Positions 53,110 through 62,873 are shown, counted from the stretch's first letter. The stretch: 64,000 nt of DNA from an uncultured Prevotella sp. (GCA_905196835.1 CAJJWN010000005.1:57563-121562); one strand, 5' to 3'. Program-made: numbers and translations. The notes: generated by a model not told the origin, from the sequence alone.

Positions 53110-53144
53110 GATGTCAATACTTTTTTGTTCGTATCATTGGTAAT

Positions 53145-54383
53145 ATGAGTATAGCCAATCTTTTCAAGATAGCCTTGCGTGCGATAGCCGCCAACAAGCT
53201 CCGCTCGTTTCTTACGATGCTGGGTATAATAATAGGTGTGGCCTCGGTGATAACGATGCTTGCCATAGGGCAGGGCAGCAAGAAGAGCATCCAGAAGCAG
53301 ATATCCGAGATGGGGTCGAACATGATTATGATAATGCCCGGTCAGGATATGCGCGGCGGTGTGCGCCGTGAAGCAGATGAGATGGAGACGTTGAAGCTTG
53401 CTGATTATGACGCATTGAAGGACCAGTGCCAGTATATAAGCGCGGTAAGTCCGGTGGTCAACAGTTCCGGTCAATTCATAAACGGGAATAACAATACGCC
53501 TTCCACCATTTACGGTGTCAACCGTGATTACCTCGATATACGGCAACTTTCGGTTGAGGACGGCGAGATGTTTACGGATGAAGACATCAAGTCGAGCGCA
53601 AAGGTGTGTGTGGTAGGCAAGACGGTGGTTGATAACCTGTTTCCTGACGGCTCCGACCCAGTCGGCAAAGTGATAAGGTTTAACACCATACCTTTCCGCA
53701 TAGTCGGTGTGTTGAAGAGCAAGGGGTACAACTCTATGGGCATGGACCAGGACGACCTCGTGCTTGCGCCGTATTCAGCCGTGATGAAGCGCATACTTGC
53801 GGTGAACTATCTGCAAAGCATAAACTGCTCTGCTTTGACGGAAGGCCTGACCGACAAGGCTACGGAGGAAATCACCAAGGTGCTGCGTGCGCAGCATAAG
53901 CTGAAAGACCCTACGGAAGAAAGCAGTGGCGACGAGGACGACTTCAACATACGTTCGCAGGAGGAACTGGCGAGCATGATGAACTCTACTACCGACCTGA
54001 TGACCATTCTCCTTGCCTGCATAGCCGGAATATCGCTTGTAGTGGGAGGTATCGGCATCATGAACATAATGTATGTAAGCGTCACCGAGCGCACCCGTGA
54101 GATAGGATTGCGCATGAGTGTAGGCGCGAGGGGAATTGACATATTGATCCAGTTCCTCATAGAGTCGATACTGCTTAGCGTTACCGGGGGCGTGATAGGT
54201 GTGCTTATAGGCATAGGCGCGACGTATGGGGTTAACATATTTGCCAAGTGGCCGGTGTTCATCCAGCCGTGGAGCGTGCTGCTTAGCTTCTTCGTCTGCA
54301 CGGCTACGGGTGTGTTCTTCGGGTGGTATCCGGCAAAGAAGGCGGCTATGCTCGACCCCATAGAGGCGATAAGGTACGAATGA
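53145..54383 (+). CDS. MacB-like ABC transporter permease
   Basis: 412 residues from the ATG at 53145. First helix follows LRAIAANKLRSFLTMLGIII (GVASVI), MacB_PCD periplasmic core (about 45-270) and the FtsX-type end VVGGIGIMNIMYVSVTERTR, then EIGLRMSVGAR and ILIQFLIESILLS. Exports toxins, peptides or drugs; substrate unknown. Confidence 0.94.
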   Translation: MSIANLFKIALRAIAANKLRSFLTMLGIIIGVASVITMLAIGQGSKKSIQKQISEMGSNMIMIMPGQDMRGGVRREADEMETLKLADYDALKDQCQYISAVSPVVNSSGQFINGNNNTPSTIYGVNRDYLDIRQLSVEDGEMFTDEDIKSSAKVCVVGKTVVDNLFPDGSDPVGKVIRFNTIPFRIVGVLKSKGYNSMGMDQDDLVLAPYSAVMKRILAVNYLQSINCSALTEGLTDKATEEITKVLRAQHKLKDPTEESSGDEDDFNIRSQEELASMMNSTTDLMTILLACIAGISLVVGGIGIMNIMYVSVTERTREIGLRMSVGARGIDILIQFLIESILLSVTGGVIGVLIGIGATYGVNIFAKWPVFIQPWSVLLSFFVCTATGVFFGWYPAKKAAMLDPIEAIRYE

Positions 54384-54398
54384 TGATGCCTGACGAAT

Positions 54399-55478
54399 AT
54401 GACTAAAAGGACATTTAATGTAATATTGTTCCATACAATCTGCTGGGTATTGGTGGCGTTGCCGTCAGTATTCTTCATTCCGCGGCATGTCGGGCAGAGT
54501 GCCGGAATGTATCTCATCCGCCTGTGCCTGCCGCTATTCCTCTGCGCGGTGTTCTATCTTAATTACTTGTGGCTTGTGCCAAAGTATTTTGTGGAAAGGC
54601 GGATTAAGACTTATTTTTTCGTCAATTTCGCGGTTATGCTGGTCTTGGCGTTGTGCATGAACCTTCTTATGGATGTGATGCACGGCATGGAAAGGGACGC
54701 CGGATTTAATCCTCCGCCGCTCCACGAGCATGTGCCGTGGTTGTTTGCCGTGGCTTTCTTTATCGTACGCGGGATATTCCCGTTCATGCTTTCCGCCGTA
54801 TTGGCCACGTCGTTGAGGCTTGCGCTGGGGTGGCAGAAGGCGGAGGCGGCGCGCCGCGAGATGGAAATACAGAAGACGGAAGCCGAACTGCAGAACCTGC
54901 GCAACCAGATAAACCCGCACTTCCTGCTCAACACGCTGAACAGTATCTACGCCTTGATATCCTTCGACCGGGACAAGGCGCAGAAGGCGGTGCTGTCACT
55001 TAGCGCATTGCTGCGCCAGATGCTGTATGGCGGAAGGAACAACGCCGTGGCTCTTTGCGACGAGGTTGAGTTCATACGCAACTATGTCGAGCTTATGCGT
55101 ATAAGGCTGAACAAGAACGTAAGGATAGACTTCAATGTAAGCATAAGCCATGGGGACGACGTGAAAGTTGCTCCGTTCATATTCATATCGCTTGTTGAAA
55201 ACGCCTTCAAACACGGTGTAAGCACGGCCAATCCAAGCTTTATCCTGATAAACATATTGTATGACGGCGAGAAGATAGTGTGCGAGATAAGGAACAGCAA
55301 TTACCCGAAGGCCTCGACGGACAAGAGCGGCCACGGCATAGGGCTTGAGCAAGTGGCCCGCCGGCTCGACCTTGCATACGCCGGGAAGTACGAGTGGGAA
55401 CGGGGCGTTGACGAGGATGAAAATACTTATTATTCAATAATAACAATCTATGATACTGAATTGCGCGATAATAGATGA
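54399..55478 (+). CDS. LytS/YehU-type sensor histidine kinase
   Basis: 359 residues. Four N-terminal membrane helices (about 8-28, 40-60, 73-95, 113-138), coiled coil, then His_kinase domain with the phosphoacceptor box NPHFLLNTLNSIYALI, N-box VENAFKHGV and G-box GHGIGLEQVARRL. Senses an envelope signal and phosphorylates the LytTR regulator, with which it overlaps by 29 bp. Confidence 0.93.
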   Translation: MTKRTFNVILFHTICWVLVALPSVFFIPRHVGQSAGMYLIRLCLPLFLCAVFYLNYLWLVPKYFVERRIKTYFFVNFAVMLVLALCMNLLMDVMHGMERDAGFNPPPLHEHVPWLFAVAFFIVRGIFPFMLSAVLATSLRLALGWQKAEAARREMEIQKTEAELQNLRNQINPHFLLNTLNSIYALISFDRDKAQKAVLSLSALLRQMLYGGRNNAVALCDEVEFIRNYVELMRIRLNKNVRIDFNVSISHGDDVKVAPFIFISLVENAFKHGVSTANPSFILINILYDGEKIVCEIRNSNYPKASTDKSGHGIGLEQVARRLDLAYAGKYEWERGVDEDENTYYSIITIYDTELRDNR

Positions 55479-56163
55479 CGAGCCTTTGGCGGCCGAGCTT
55501 CTTGCAAGCTATGCCCGGAAGACGCCCGAACTGCATCTTGTCGGTGTGTACGGGAGCGCGGTGGAGGCCATGAAGGAGTTGAGGAACAACCCGGTGGACC
55601 TGTTGTTCCTTGACATACAGATGCCGGAACTTAGCGGACTGGAGTTTGCCAACCTGCTGCCCAAGGAAACGAAGGTGATTTTCACCACGGCGTTCGACCG
55701 TTACGCCATAGACGGGTACAAGGTCAACGCCGCCGACTATCTGCTCAAGCCTATAAGCTATGATTGCTTCGCCTTGTCCGTGAACCGGGTGGCAGGGCAG
55801 CTTGAAGCCAAGGAGATGCAGGACATTAAGGCGCACGACAGGTTTGTCTACGTGAAGAGCGAGTACAAGCTCGTGCGTATAGACTTCGACGATATACTTT
55901 ACGTTGAAGGAGTGAAGGATTATGTAAAGATATACCTGAACGGCGGACGCCGCCCCGTGATGTCACTGATGAACATGAAGAAGCTGGAGGACTATCTGAC
56001 CAAGCCCCAGTTCATGCGCGTGCACCGTTCGTTCATAGTAAACATGGCGGTTGCGGAGATGGTTGACCGTGGCCGCATCGTGATAGGCGAGATGTATATC
56101 CCCGTTTCCGAAAGCTACAAAGAGCAGGTGCAGGAATACATCGACCGGCATACTCTTTTTTAA
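55450..56163 (+). CDS. LytTR-family response regulator
   Basis: 237 residues. Receiver domain with acidic IIDDEP and phospho-Asp D55 (FLDIQMPELSG), K in LKPI; LytTR DNA-binding domain about 135-237 (YVEGVKDYVKIYLNG, MRVHRSFIVN). Binds direct repeats upstream of targets; likely controls its own efflux operon, but I see no obvious repeat pair in the 49640-49792 region. Last gene of the operon. Confidence 0.94.
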   Translation: MILNCAIIDDEPLAAELLASYARKTPELHLVGVYGSAVEAMKELRNNPVDLLFLDIQMPELSGLEFANLLPKETKVIFTTAFDRYAIDGYKVNAADYLLKPISYDCFALSVNRVAGQLEAKEMQDIKAHDRFVYVKSEYKLVRIDFDDILYVEGVKDYVKIYLNGGRRPVMSLMNMKKLEDYLTKPQFMRVHRSFIVNMAVAEMVDRGRIVIGEMYIPVSESYKEQVQEYIDRHTLF

Positions 56164-56316
56164 TTCATAATGCACAATTCATAATTCATAATCGGGTTGG
56201 CGGCGCTTCTATAATTCATAATTGGATTGGTGACTTCCGGTACGGTTATGGATTATAGACAAAAAAAGGAACGCCGCCAGCCCAATTAGGAATTATGCAT
56301 TATGAATTGTGCATTA
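56164..56316. terminator. phrase-repeat inverted repeat after the response regulator
   Basis: AATTCATAATGCACAATTCATAATTCATAAT (split phrase, 56163-56193) and GGCGGCG pair with CGCCGCC and the mirrored GAATTATGCATTATGAATTG, then TGCATT (56271-56315). A 70-nt loop. It separates convergent genes and probably terminates both. Confidence 0.7.
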
Positions 56317-56955
56317 AAAAAGTATTTCCTCCGGGCTTTCGGCGAAGGTGGTGCCTCCGTTCTTGACAAGGAAATCCTTGTCCCTGAAACCCCATAGCAC
56401 GCTGATGCACGGCAGGCCGCAGTTGCGCGCCGTGGCTATGTCAACCTCGCTATCGCCCACATATACGGCACCCTCCTTGCTTACGCCGAGCCTGCGCAGG
56501 GCTTCGAGCACCGTGTCGGGCGCAGGCTTTTTGCGTATGTCCGCGCTTTCGCCTATGGCTACGCTGATGTATTCGCCGAAGAAAGTACGGCAAAGATGCT
56601 CAGTGGCCTTGCAATACTTGTTGCTTACCACGGCCATGCGCCGCCCCTTGGCCTTCAGCGCGGCCAGCATCTCCATTATGCCGGGGTAGGGGCGCGTGGT
56701 GTCGAGGCTGTGCTCGAGGTAGTGGTGCATGAACTCCTTGTACACGTTTTCATACAAGGGGTTGCCCGTTCCGCCGGGCACGGCCCTCTCAATCAGCTTC
56801 CTTATTCCGTTGCCCACCATCATCCTTACCTCCTCCGTGGTGTGTTCCGCCATGCCAAATGCGCGCATGGCGTGGTTGGTGCTGGCCGTAAGGTCGTCGA
56901 GGGTGTACAGCAGGGTGCCGTCAAGGTCGAATATGTATGTGTCAAACTGCTTCAT
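56314..56955 (-). CDS. HAD hydrolase, phosphoglycolate-phosphatase-like
   Basis: 213 residues. HAD motifs DLDGTLLYT (D10/D12), VSNKYC (motif II), KKPAPDTVLEAL and VGDSEVDIATA (motif IV); a helical C1 cap. Gph/PGP-like, dephosphorylating small phospho-sugars or phosphoglycolate. Confidence 0.88.
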   Translation of the reverse strand: MKQFDTYIFDLDGTLLYTLDDLTASTNHAMRAFGMAEHTTEEVRMMVGNGIRKLIERAVPGGTGNPLYENVYKEFMHHYLEHSLDTTRPYPGIMEMLAALKAKGRRMAVVSNKYCKATEHLCRTFFGEYISVAIGESADIRKKPAPDTVLEALRRLGVSKEGAVYVGDSEVDIATARNCGLPCISVLWGFRDKDFLVKNGGTTFAESPEEILF

Positions 56956-57142
56956 TTCCTTGCTCGTTTTTTATTTGTACGGCGTATGCCGCACTCTTGG
57001 TTTACGTGCTGCAAAGTTACATCAAAATATCGATAACCGGCAGGCCTGCGCCGTGTTTTTAATGTTCCGTTATCCCGATGCCGGTAAAACTGTAACTATT
57101 TGTGCTTTAAAAGTTGGGTGTTGTTTTATATAAGGCCGTATT

Positions 57143-57274
57143 TAAGGCTTTCCGTAAGCGTAAGCAGGGCGTCTGCTTATAGTCTTAAAGGCCGTCTTTA
57201 GCATGGCCAAATGCCGTCTTTGGCACCGTCAAATGCCGTCTTTTGCACCGCTGGATATGGCCGTTTGCGGAGCC
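57143..57274. repeat. 22-bp-period array, cluster H (six units)
   Basis: Best units at 57187, 57209, 57231 and 57253, cores GCCGTCTTT (three times) and ATGGCCGTT; linkers AGCATGGCC, GGCACCGTC, TGCACCGCT. Two decayed units in phase precede it at 57143 and 57165. It lies in the divergent 56956-57429 gap; the rest of the gap has only the dbpA-like promoter. Confidence 0.85.
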
Positions 57275-57331
57275 CTTAGTGCGCGGCGGAGTTCAAGTTG
57301 GCCTAAATCTGTCATTATTCTTGCGTTTTTA

Positions 57332-57363
57332 TTCGTCGGTTTCGCTTATGTTTTGTATCTTTG
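57332..57363 (+). promoter_or_regulatory. promoter of the DEAD-box gene
   Basis: TATCTTTG at 57356-57363, TTCG (one mismatch to TTTG) at 57332-57335 with a 20-bp spacer. Confidence 0.6.
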
Positions 57364-57429
57364 CGGAAGATAAGCCGCGCTCGCATGTATGTGCAGCGCG
57401 TCATTTGTCAGCTTGTAAATCATTGAGAC

Positions 57430-58767
57430 GTGAAAGACATTGCAGCTATAAATACAGAGGATGAAATATTGCGCCGGCTGGGCATTGACGCCCTTAGCGA
57501 CATGCAGCTTGGCATGAAGGACGCCATGCTGGGTGGCGGCAAGGACGTGGTGCTGCTATCGCCTACGGGTACGGGCAAGACGCTGGCTTACCTCCTGCCG
57601 CTGGCCGGGATGCTCGACGCGGCGTCGGCCGAAGTGCAGGCGGTGGTGATAGTGCCCGGGCGCGAGCTCGCGTTGCAGTCACACGACGTGTTCAGGAGCA
57701 TGGCTTGCGGCCTGAGGTCGGTGTGCCTCTACGGCGGCCGTCCGGCCATGGACGAGCACAGGGAGCTGCGCCGCGTCATGCCGCAGGTGGTTTTCGCCAC
57801 GCCGGGAAGGCTCGTAGACCATTTGGAGAAGGGCAACATCGCCGCCTCGGCGGTAAGGTATGTCGTTATTGACGAGTTCGACAAGTGCCTCAAGATGGGC
57901 TTCGCCGCCGAGATGTCAAAGGCCATGGGCCTGCTCGGGGCGGTGCGCAGGCGTTTCCTGCTATCGGCCACGGATGCCGAGGAAATACCATCGTTCGTCA
58001 ACATGGGGCGTGCCGTAAGGCTCGATTACCTTGGCGGGGGCGACGTGCAGGGGCGTATAGGGCAATATGTGGTGAAGAGTCCCGGCAAGGACAAGCTCGA
58101 CACGCTCGCCGCGCTGCTCTGCTCGCTGGGCGACGCCAGCACCATAGTGTTCCTGAATTACCGCGATAGCGTAGAGCGCACGGGCGCGTTCCTTGAAGAA
58201 AAGGGCTTTGTGGTGAGCACCTTCCATGGCGGAATGGAGCAGAAGGAGCGCGAGGCCGCCCTGTACAAGTTCGCCAACGGCTCGGCCAATGTGCTCGTAG
58301 CCACCGACCTTGCGTCGCGCGGGCTCGACATGCCCGGCGTTGACAACATCGTGCATTACCACCTGCCCGTGGGCGAGGACGAGTATGTGCACCGCGTGGG
58401 GCGCACCGCCCGGTGGGAGGCCAGCGGACGGGCGTTCTTCATCCTTGCGCCAGGAGAGGAGCTTCCGGCATACGTGCCGGGCGCGCCCGAGGCTTACACC
58501 GTGCCCGACGGGGCGCAGGTGCCGCCGCGTCCGCGCATGGTTACATTATATATAGGTAAGGGCAAGAAGGACAAGGTGTCGCGTGGCGACGTGCTCGGGT
58601 TTCTCTGCAAGACCGGCGGGCTTGACGGCAAGGACATCGGCCGCATAGACATAAAGGAGCGGTGGGCGTACGTGGCCGTGGCCGGTACGAAATGGCGTGA
58701 CGTGATAAAGCGTGTTTCTGGGGCGAAGCTGAAAGGCATAAAGACGGTAATAGAGCTTGTAAGATAG
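57430..58767 (+). CDS. DEAD-box RNA helicase, DbpA-like
   Basis: 445 residues, GTG start at 57430 (no in-frame ATG until codon 25, which would cut off the Q-motif area). SPTGTGKT (44-51), DEFD (148-151, variant of DEAD), SATD, and the C-terminal lobe with ATDLASRGLDMPG and HRVGRTAR. Residues of about 375-445 (VTLYIGKGKKDKVSRGDVLG, then FL, IKERWAYVAV) are the DbpA RNA-binding domain, which in E. coli anchors the helicase to 23S rRNA hairpin 92. A ribosome assembly factor. GC-rich relative to neighbours. Confidence 0.9.
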   Translation: MKDIAAINTEDEILRRLGIDALSDMQLGMKDAMLGGGKDVVLLSPTGTGKTLAYLLPLAGMLDAASAEVQAVVIVPGRELALQSHDVFRSMACGLRSVCLYGGRPAMDEHRELRRVMPQVVFATPGRLVDHLEKGNIAASAVRYVVIDEFDKCLKMGFAAEMSKAMGLLGAVRRRFLLSATDAEEIPSFVNMGRAVRLDYLGGGDVQGRIGQYVVKSPGKDKLDTLAALLCSLGDASTIVFLNYRDSVERTGAFLEEKGFVVSTFHGGMEQKEREAALYKFANGSANVLVATDLASRGLDMPGVDNIVHYHLPVGEDEYVHRVGRTARWEASGRAFFILAPGEELPAYVPGAPEAYTVPDGAQVPPRPRMVTLYIGKGKKDKVSRGDVLGFLCKTGGLDGKDIGRIDIKERWAYVAVAGTKWRDVIKRVSGAKLKGIKTVIELVR

Positions 58768-58804
58768 CAAAATGTCAGTATTTTATCATTTTTAATGTAA
58801 AATG

Positions 58805-58836
58805 TTTGTGCGTTCGGAGTAAATGATGTAACTTCG
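58805..58836 (+). promoter_or_regulatory. promoter of serC
   Basis: TTTG at 58805-58808, 20 bp, TAACTTCG at 58829-58836 (one mismatch). Leader about 35 nt. Confidence 0.6.
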
Positions 58837-58874
58837 CAACTGCAAAAAGAATAACCGATTTAATTTGTTTCATT

Positions 58875-59942
58875 ATGAAGAAGTACAACTTTAACGCCGG
58901 TCCCTCAATGCTTCCGCGCGAAGTCATCGAGAATACGGCAAAGCAGATTTTGGATTTTAACGGAAGCGGTTTGTCATTGGCCGAAATCAGCCACAGGGCA
59001 AAAGACTTCCAGCCGGTGGTAGACGAGGCGGTAGCCCTCATCAAGGAGCTGCTTGGTGTGCCCGAAGGTTACTCCGTGCTCTTCCTCGGCGGAGGCGCTT
59101 CGCTCGAATTCTGCATGGTTCCCTACAACTTCCTTATAACGAAAGCCGCTTACCTGAACACGGGAACGTGGGCTAAAAAGGCCATCAAGGAGGCCAAGCT
59201 CTTCGGCGAAGTGGTGGAGGTGGCATCGTCGGCCGACGCCAACTATACATTCATCCCGAAGGACTGGACATGCCCTGCGGACGTGGATTACCTGCATATC
59301 ACCACCAACAACACTATTTACGGAACAGAAATACGCAAGGATATGGACGTGCCCGTGCCGATGATAGCCGACATGTCATCAGACATTTTCAGCCGTCCGG
59401 TGGACGTTTCTAAGTACATGTGCATCTACGCCGGCGCGCAGAAGAACCTCTCAATGGCCGGTGTGACGGTGGTAATCGTGAAGGACGACGCCCTCGGCAA
59501 GGCTCCGCGCACAATCCCGACGATGCTTGACTATAAGACACATGTAGACAAGGGCTCGATGTTCAACACTCCGCCGGTAGTCCCCATCTATACTGCTCTC
59601 GAGAACCTGCGCTGGATAAAGAAGACGGGCGGCGTAGAGGCTATGGACAAGCGCGCACGCGAGCGTGCGGACATGCTCTATGCGGAAATAGACAGGAACA
59701 AGCTTTTCCGCGGCACGGTGGCCGAGGAGGACCGTTCGGTGATGAACATCTGCTTCGTGATGAACCCCGAGTACGCCGAGCTCGAAAAGCCGTTCATGGA
59801 GTATGCCACGGCTCAGGGCATGGTGGGTATCAAAGGCCACCGCTCGGTAGGCGGTTTCCGCGCAAGCTGCTACAACGCCATGACCGTTGAGGGCGTGCAG
59901 GCTCTCATCCAGTGCATGAAGGACTTTGAGGCGCAGCACTGA
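58875..59942 (+). CDS. serC: phosphoserine aminotransferase
   Basis: 355 residues. [16 protein letters not shown] at the start, [10 protein letters not shown], and the PLP lysine K190 in [11 protein letters not shown]. Converts 3-phosphohydroxypyruvate to phosphoserine. Followed by a terminator-like hairpin (59965-60029) and serA. Confidence 0.96.
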   Translation: MKKYNFNAGPSMLPREVIENTAKQILDFNGSGLSLAEISHRAKDFQPVVDEAVALIKELLGVPEGYSVLFLGGGASLEFCMVPYNFLITKAAYLNTGTWAKKAIKEAKLFGEVVEVASSADANYTFIPKDWTCPADVDYLHITTNNTIYGTEIRKDMDVPVPMIADMSSDIFSRPVDVSKYMCIYAGAQKNLSMAGVTVVIVKDDALGKAPRTIPTMLDYKTHVDKGSMFNTPPVVPIYTALENLRWIKKTGGVEAMDKRARERADMLYAEIDRNKLFRGTVAEEDRSVMNICFVMNPEYAELEKPFMEYATAQGMVGIKGHRSVGGFRASCYNAMTVEGVQALIQCMKDFEAQH

Positions 59943-59964
59943 CCCTTGGCGCCTGATACGATAC

Positions 59965-60029
59965 AAAAGGGGAGCATGTCGCGGTGCGGTTGACCCGCAG
60001 GTAATCGCGGCCAAGCGTGCTTCCCTTTT
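59965..60029 (+). terminator. serC terminator or attenuator
   Basis: 12-bp stem AAAAGGGGAGCA (59965-59976) pairs with TGCTTCCCTTTT (60018-60029), one G-U pair, 41-nt loop; ends in a T-run. Partial read-through would give serA less expression than serC. Confidence 0.6.
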
Positions 60030-60076
60030 CTTTTATAAAAGCCATCAATGTATATCAACCAATAAATCTGTATAAT

Positions 60077-60994
60077 ATGAAAGTATTAGTTGCAACGGAG
60101 AAGCCGTTTGCCCCCGTTGCGGTAGACGGCATAAGGAAGGAAATAGAAGGTGCGGGCAACGAGCTTGCGCTCCTCGAGAAATATACCGACGCGGCGCAGC
60201 TGCTTGATGCGGTGAAGGACGCCGACGCCCTCATAGTACGCTCGGACAAGGTAACGCCGGCCGTTCTCGACGCGGCACAGAGCCTGAAAATCGTAGTGCG
60301 TGCCGGTGCAGGCTATGATAATGTGGACACGGAGTATGCAAAGCAGAAGGGCGTAGTGGTAGAGAACACTCCCGGACAGAACTCAAACGCCGTAGCCGAG
60401 CTCGTGTTCGGCCTGCTGGTGTACGCCGTGCGCAATTTCTATAACGGCAAGGCCGGCACCGAGCTGATGGGCAAGAAGCTCGGCATACTGGCCTTCGGCA
60501 ACGTGGGGCGCAACGTGGCGCGCATAGCCAAGGGCTTCGGCATGGACGTTTACGCCTACGACGCGTTCTGCCCCAAGGACGCGATAGAGCAGGCCGGAGT
60601 GCACGCGGCCTGCTCGCAGGACGCACTCTTCGAGCAGTGCGACATCGTATCGCTGCACATCCCCGCCACGCCCGAGACCAGGCAGAGCATCAACTACGCC
60701 CTGGTAAGCAAGATGAAGAAGGGCGGCATCGTTATAAACACGGCACGCAAGGAAGTGGTGGACGAGCCGGAGCTGCTGAAACTGATGGCCGAGCGCGAAG
60801 ACTTGAAGTATATAACCGACATCAAGCCCGATGCCGACGCCGACTTCGCGAAGTTCGAGGGGCGCTATTTCAGCACGCCCAAGAAGATGGGCGCGCAGAC
60901 GGCCGAGGCCAACATCAACGCCGGAATTGCCGCCGCAAGGCAAATCAACGCCTTCTTCAAGGACGGCTGCACAAAGTACCAGGTGAACAAGTGA
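60077..60994 (+). CDS. serA: D-3-phosphoglycerate dehydrogenase, short form without ACT domain
   Basis: 305 residues from the ATG at 60077. NAD-binding core GILAFGNVGRNVARIAKGF, RAGAGYDNVD and PATPETRQSINYAL. The family catalytic His of the TPHIGAST loop is replaced: here the loop reads TPKKMGAQT (K269-K270). The arginine region reads NTARKEVVDE. There is no ACT domain for serine feedback. First step of serine synthesis, next to serC. Confidence 0.92.
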   Translation: MKVLVATEKPFAPVAVDGIRKEIEGAGNELALLEKYTDAAQLLDAVKDADALIVRSDKVTPAVLDAAQSLKIVVRAGAGYDNVDTEYAKQKGVVVENTPGQNSNAVAELVFGLLVYAVRNFYNGKAGTELMGKKLGILAFGNVGRNVARIAKGFGMDVYAYDAFCPKDAIEQAGVHAACSQDALFEQCDIVSLHIPATPETRQSINYALVSKMKKGGIVINTARKEVVDEPELLKLMAEREDLKYITDIKPDADADFAKFEGRYFSTPKKMGAQTAEANINAGIAAARQINAFFKDGCTKYQVNK

Positions 60995-61023
60995 AAAGTA
61001 ACGAGTGACAAGCAGACGTATCT

Positions 61024-62271
61024 ATGGCTAAGATAAAACCATTCAGGGGCGTGCGCCCGCCACGCGAGTATGTGGAGGAGGTGGAGTCGCGCCCCTACGA
61101 CGTGCTCGATTCCGAAGAGGCGCGGGCGGAAGCCGGCGATAACGAGAAGAGCCTTTACCACATAATAAAGCCCGAGATTGACTTCTCCCCGGGCACGAGC
61201 GAGTATGACCCGCGCGTGTACGAGAAGGCGGCCGAGAACTTTAAGAAGTTCCAGGACAAGGGCTGGCTCGTGCAGGACGCCAAGGAGCAGTATTACATCT
61301 ACGCCCAGACCATGAACGGCAAGACACAGTACGGCCTCGTGGTGTGCGCCTACGTTGACGACTATCTCAACGGGGTAATCAAGAAGCACGAGCTTACGCG
61401 GCGCGACAAGGAGGAGGACCGCATGAAGCATGTGCGCGTGAACAACGCCAACATAGAGCCTGTATTCTTCGCTTATCCTGACAACGCCGTGCTCGACGCG
61501 CTCATCATGCGCTACGCCGGGACCACGCCCGAGTATGACTTCATAGCCCCGGTGGACGGATTCCGCCACCAGTTCTGGGTGATTTCCGACGATGCCGACA
61601 TAGCCACGGTTACCGCCGAGTTCGCCAAGATGCCTTCGCTCTACATCGCCGACGGGCACCACCGCTCCGCCGCGGCCGCCCTCGTGGGCGCGGAGAAGGC
61701 GCGGCAAGACCCCAACCATGACGGTACGGAGGAGTACAACTACTTCATGGCCGTGTGCTTCCAGGCATCCCAGCTCACCATACTTGACTATAACCGCGTG
61801 GTGAAAGACCTTAACGGCCTATCCTCGTCAGAGTTCCTGGCCGCATTGGGCAAGAATTTCGAGGTGGAGCAGAAGGGCGAAGCAGAGTACAGGCCGCGCC
61901 GCCTGCACGAGTTTTCGCTCTACCTGGACGGCCGGTGGTACAGCCTTACGGCCAAGCCGGGCACGTTTGACGACACCGACCCCATCGGGGTGCTCGACGT
62001 TGACATATCGAGCCGCCTCATACTGGACGAGATACTTGGCATAAAAGACCTCCGCTCTGACAAGCGCATCGACTTCGTGGGCGGCCTGCGCGGCCTCGGC
62101 GAGCTGAAGCGCCGCGTAGATAGCGGCGAAATGCGCATGGCGCTGGCCCTTTATCCCGTAACGATGAAGCAAATCATGGACATAGCCGATAGCGGCAAGA
62201 TAATGCCCCCGAAGGCTACATGGTTCGAGCCGAAGCTGCGCTCGGGCCTCGTCATCCACAAGCTTTCATGA
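61024..62271 (+). CDS. DUF1015 domain-containing protein
   Basis: 415 residues, single DUF1015 domain: KIKPFRGVRPPREYVEEV at the start, a conserved YIADGHHRSAAA (D210-R214), and RIDFVGGLRGLGEL near the end. Function not established; the linkage with serC and serA is frequent in this group and suggests a part in serine metabolism. Stop overlaps the next gene start by 4 bp (ATGA). Confidence 0.88.
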   Translation: MAKIKPFRGVRPPREYVEEVESRPYDVLDSEEARAEAGDNEKSLYHIIKPEIDFSPGTSEYDPRVYEKAAENFKKFQDKGWLVQDAKEQYYIYAQTMNGKTQYGLVVCAYVDDYLNGVIKKHELTRRDKEEDRMKHVRVNNANIEPVFFAYPDNAVLDALIMRYAGTTPEYDFIAPVDGFRHQFWVISDDADIATVTAEFAKMPSLYIADGHHRSAAAALVGAEKARQDPNHDGTEEYNYFMAVCFQASQLTILDYNRVVKDLNGLSSSEFLAALGKNFEVEQKGEAEYRPRRLHEFSLYLDGRWYSLTAKPGTFDDTDPIGVLDVDISSRLILDEILGIKDLRSDKRIDFVGGLRGLGELKRRVDSGEMRMALALYPVTMKQIMDIADSGKIMPPKATWFEPKLRSGLVIHKLS

Positions 62272-62873
62272 GCATGGGGGGCTTGATGAGCCAGGACGAG
62301 TTCAGGACCATTGCAAACGTAGGCGAGGGTACTTACTCCGAGAAGAGGAGCAAGTTCCTCGCCTTCGCCCACCATGTGGAGAGCGCAGCCGAGGTCAGGG
62401 CCGTCTTGCAGGATTACCGCAAGCGTTATTACGACGCGCGCCATGTGTGCTACGCCTACGTGCTCGGCGCGGAGCGCGGCGAGCTGCGCGCCAATGACGA
62501 CGGCGAGCCCGGCAGCACGGCCGGCAAGCCCATCCTCGGGCAAATCAACAGCCTGGGGCTGACCGACGTGCTCGTAGTCGTGGTGCGTTATTACGGCGGA
62601 GTCAACCTCGGCACGGGCGGCCTCATCGTGGCTTACAGGACGGCGGCCGCAGAGGCCTTGGCCGCGGCCGAAATAGTGACGCGGCAGGTGGAGGACGTCG
62701 TAACGTACAGCTTCCCCTACGTGATGATGAACGCCGTAATGCGCGTGGTGAAGGAGATGAAGCCGCGCATAGTGTCGCAGGATTATGGCGGCACGTGCGA
62801 GATTAGGCTCGCCATAAGGCGGTCAGAAGCCGGAAAACTTAGGGCGAGGCTCGAAAAACTTTCATTTGAGTGA
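62268..62873 (+). CDS. YigZ/IMPACT family protein
   Basis: 201 residues from the ATG at 62268 (a start at 62286, MSQDEF, is also possible). EKRSKFLAFAHHVESAAEV, HVCYAYVLGAERGELRANDD and the conserved VVVRYYGGVNLGTGGLIVAY. The C-terminal part is a ferredoxin-like fold. Translation- or nucleic-acid-linked function is proposed for the family but not settled. Last gene of the serC-serA-DUF1015 run. Confidence 0.92.
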   Translation: MSMGGLMSQDEFRTIANVGEGTYSEKRSKFLAFAHHVESAAEVRAVLQDYRKRYYDARHVCYAYVLGAERGELRANDDGEPGSTAGKPILGQINSLGLTDVLVVVVRYYGGVNLGTGGLIVAYRTAAAEALAAAEIVTRQVEDVVTYSFPYVMMNAVMRVVKEMKPRIVSQDYGGTCEIRLAIRRSEAGKLRARLEKLSFE

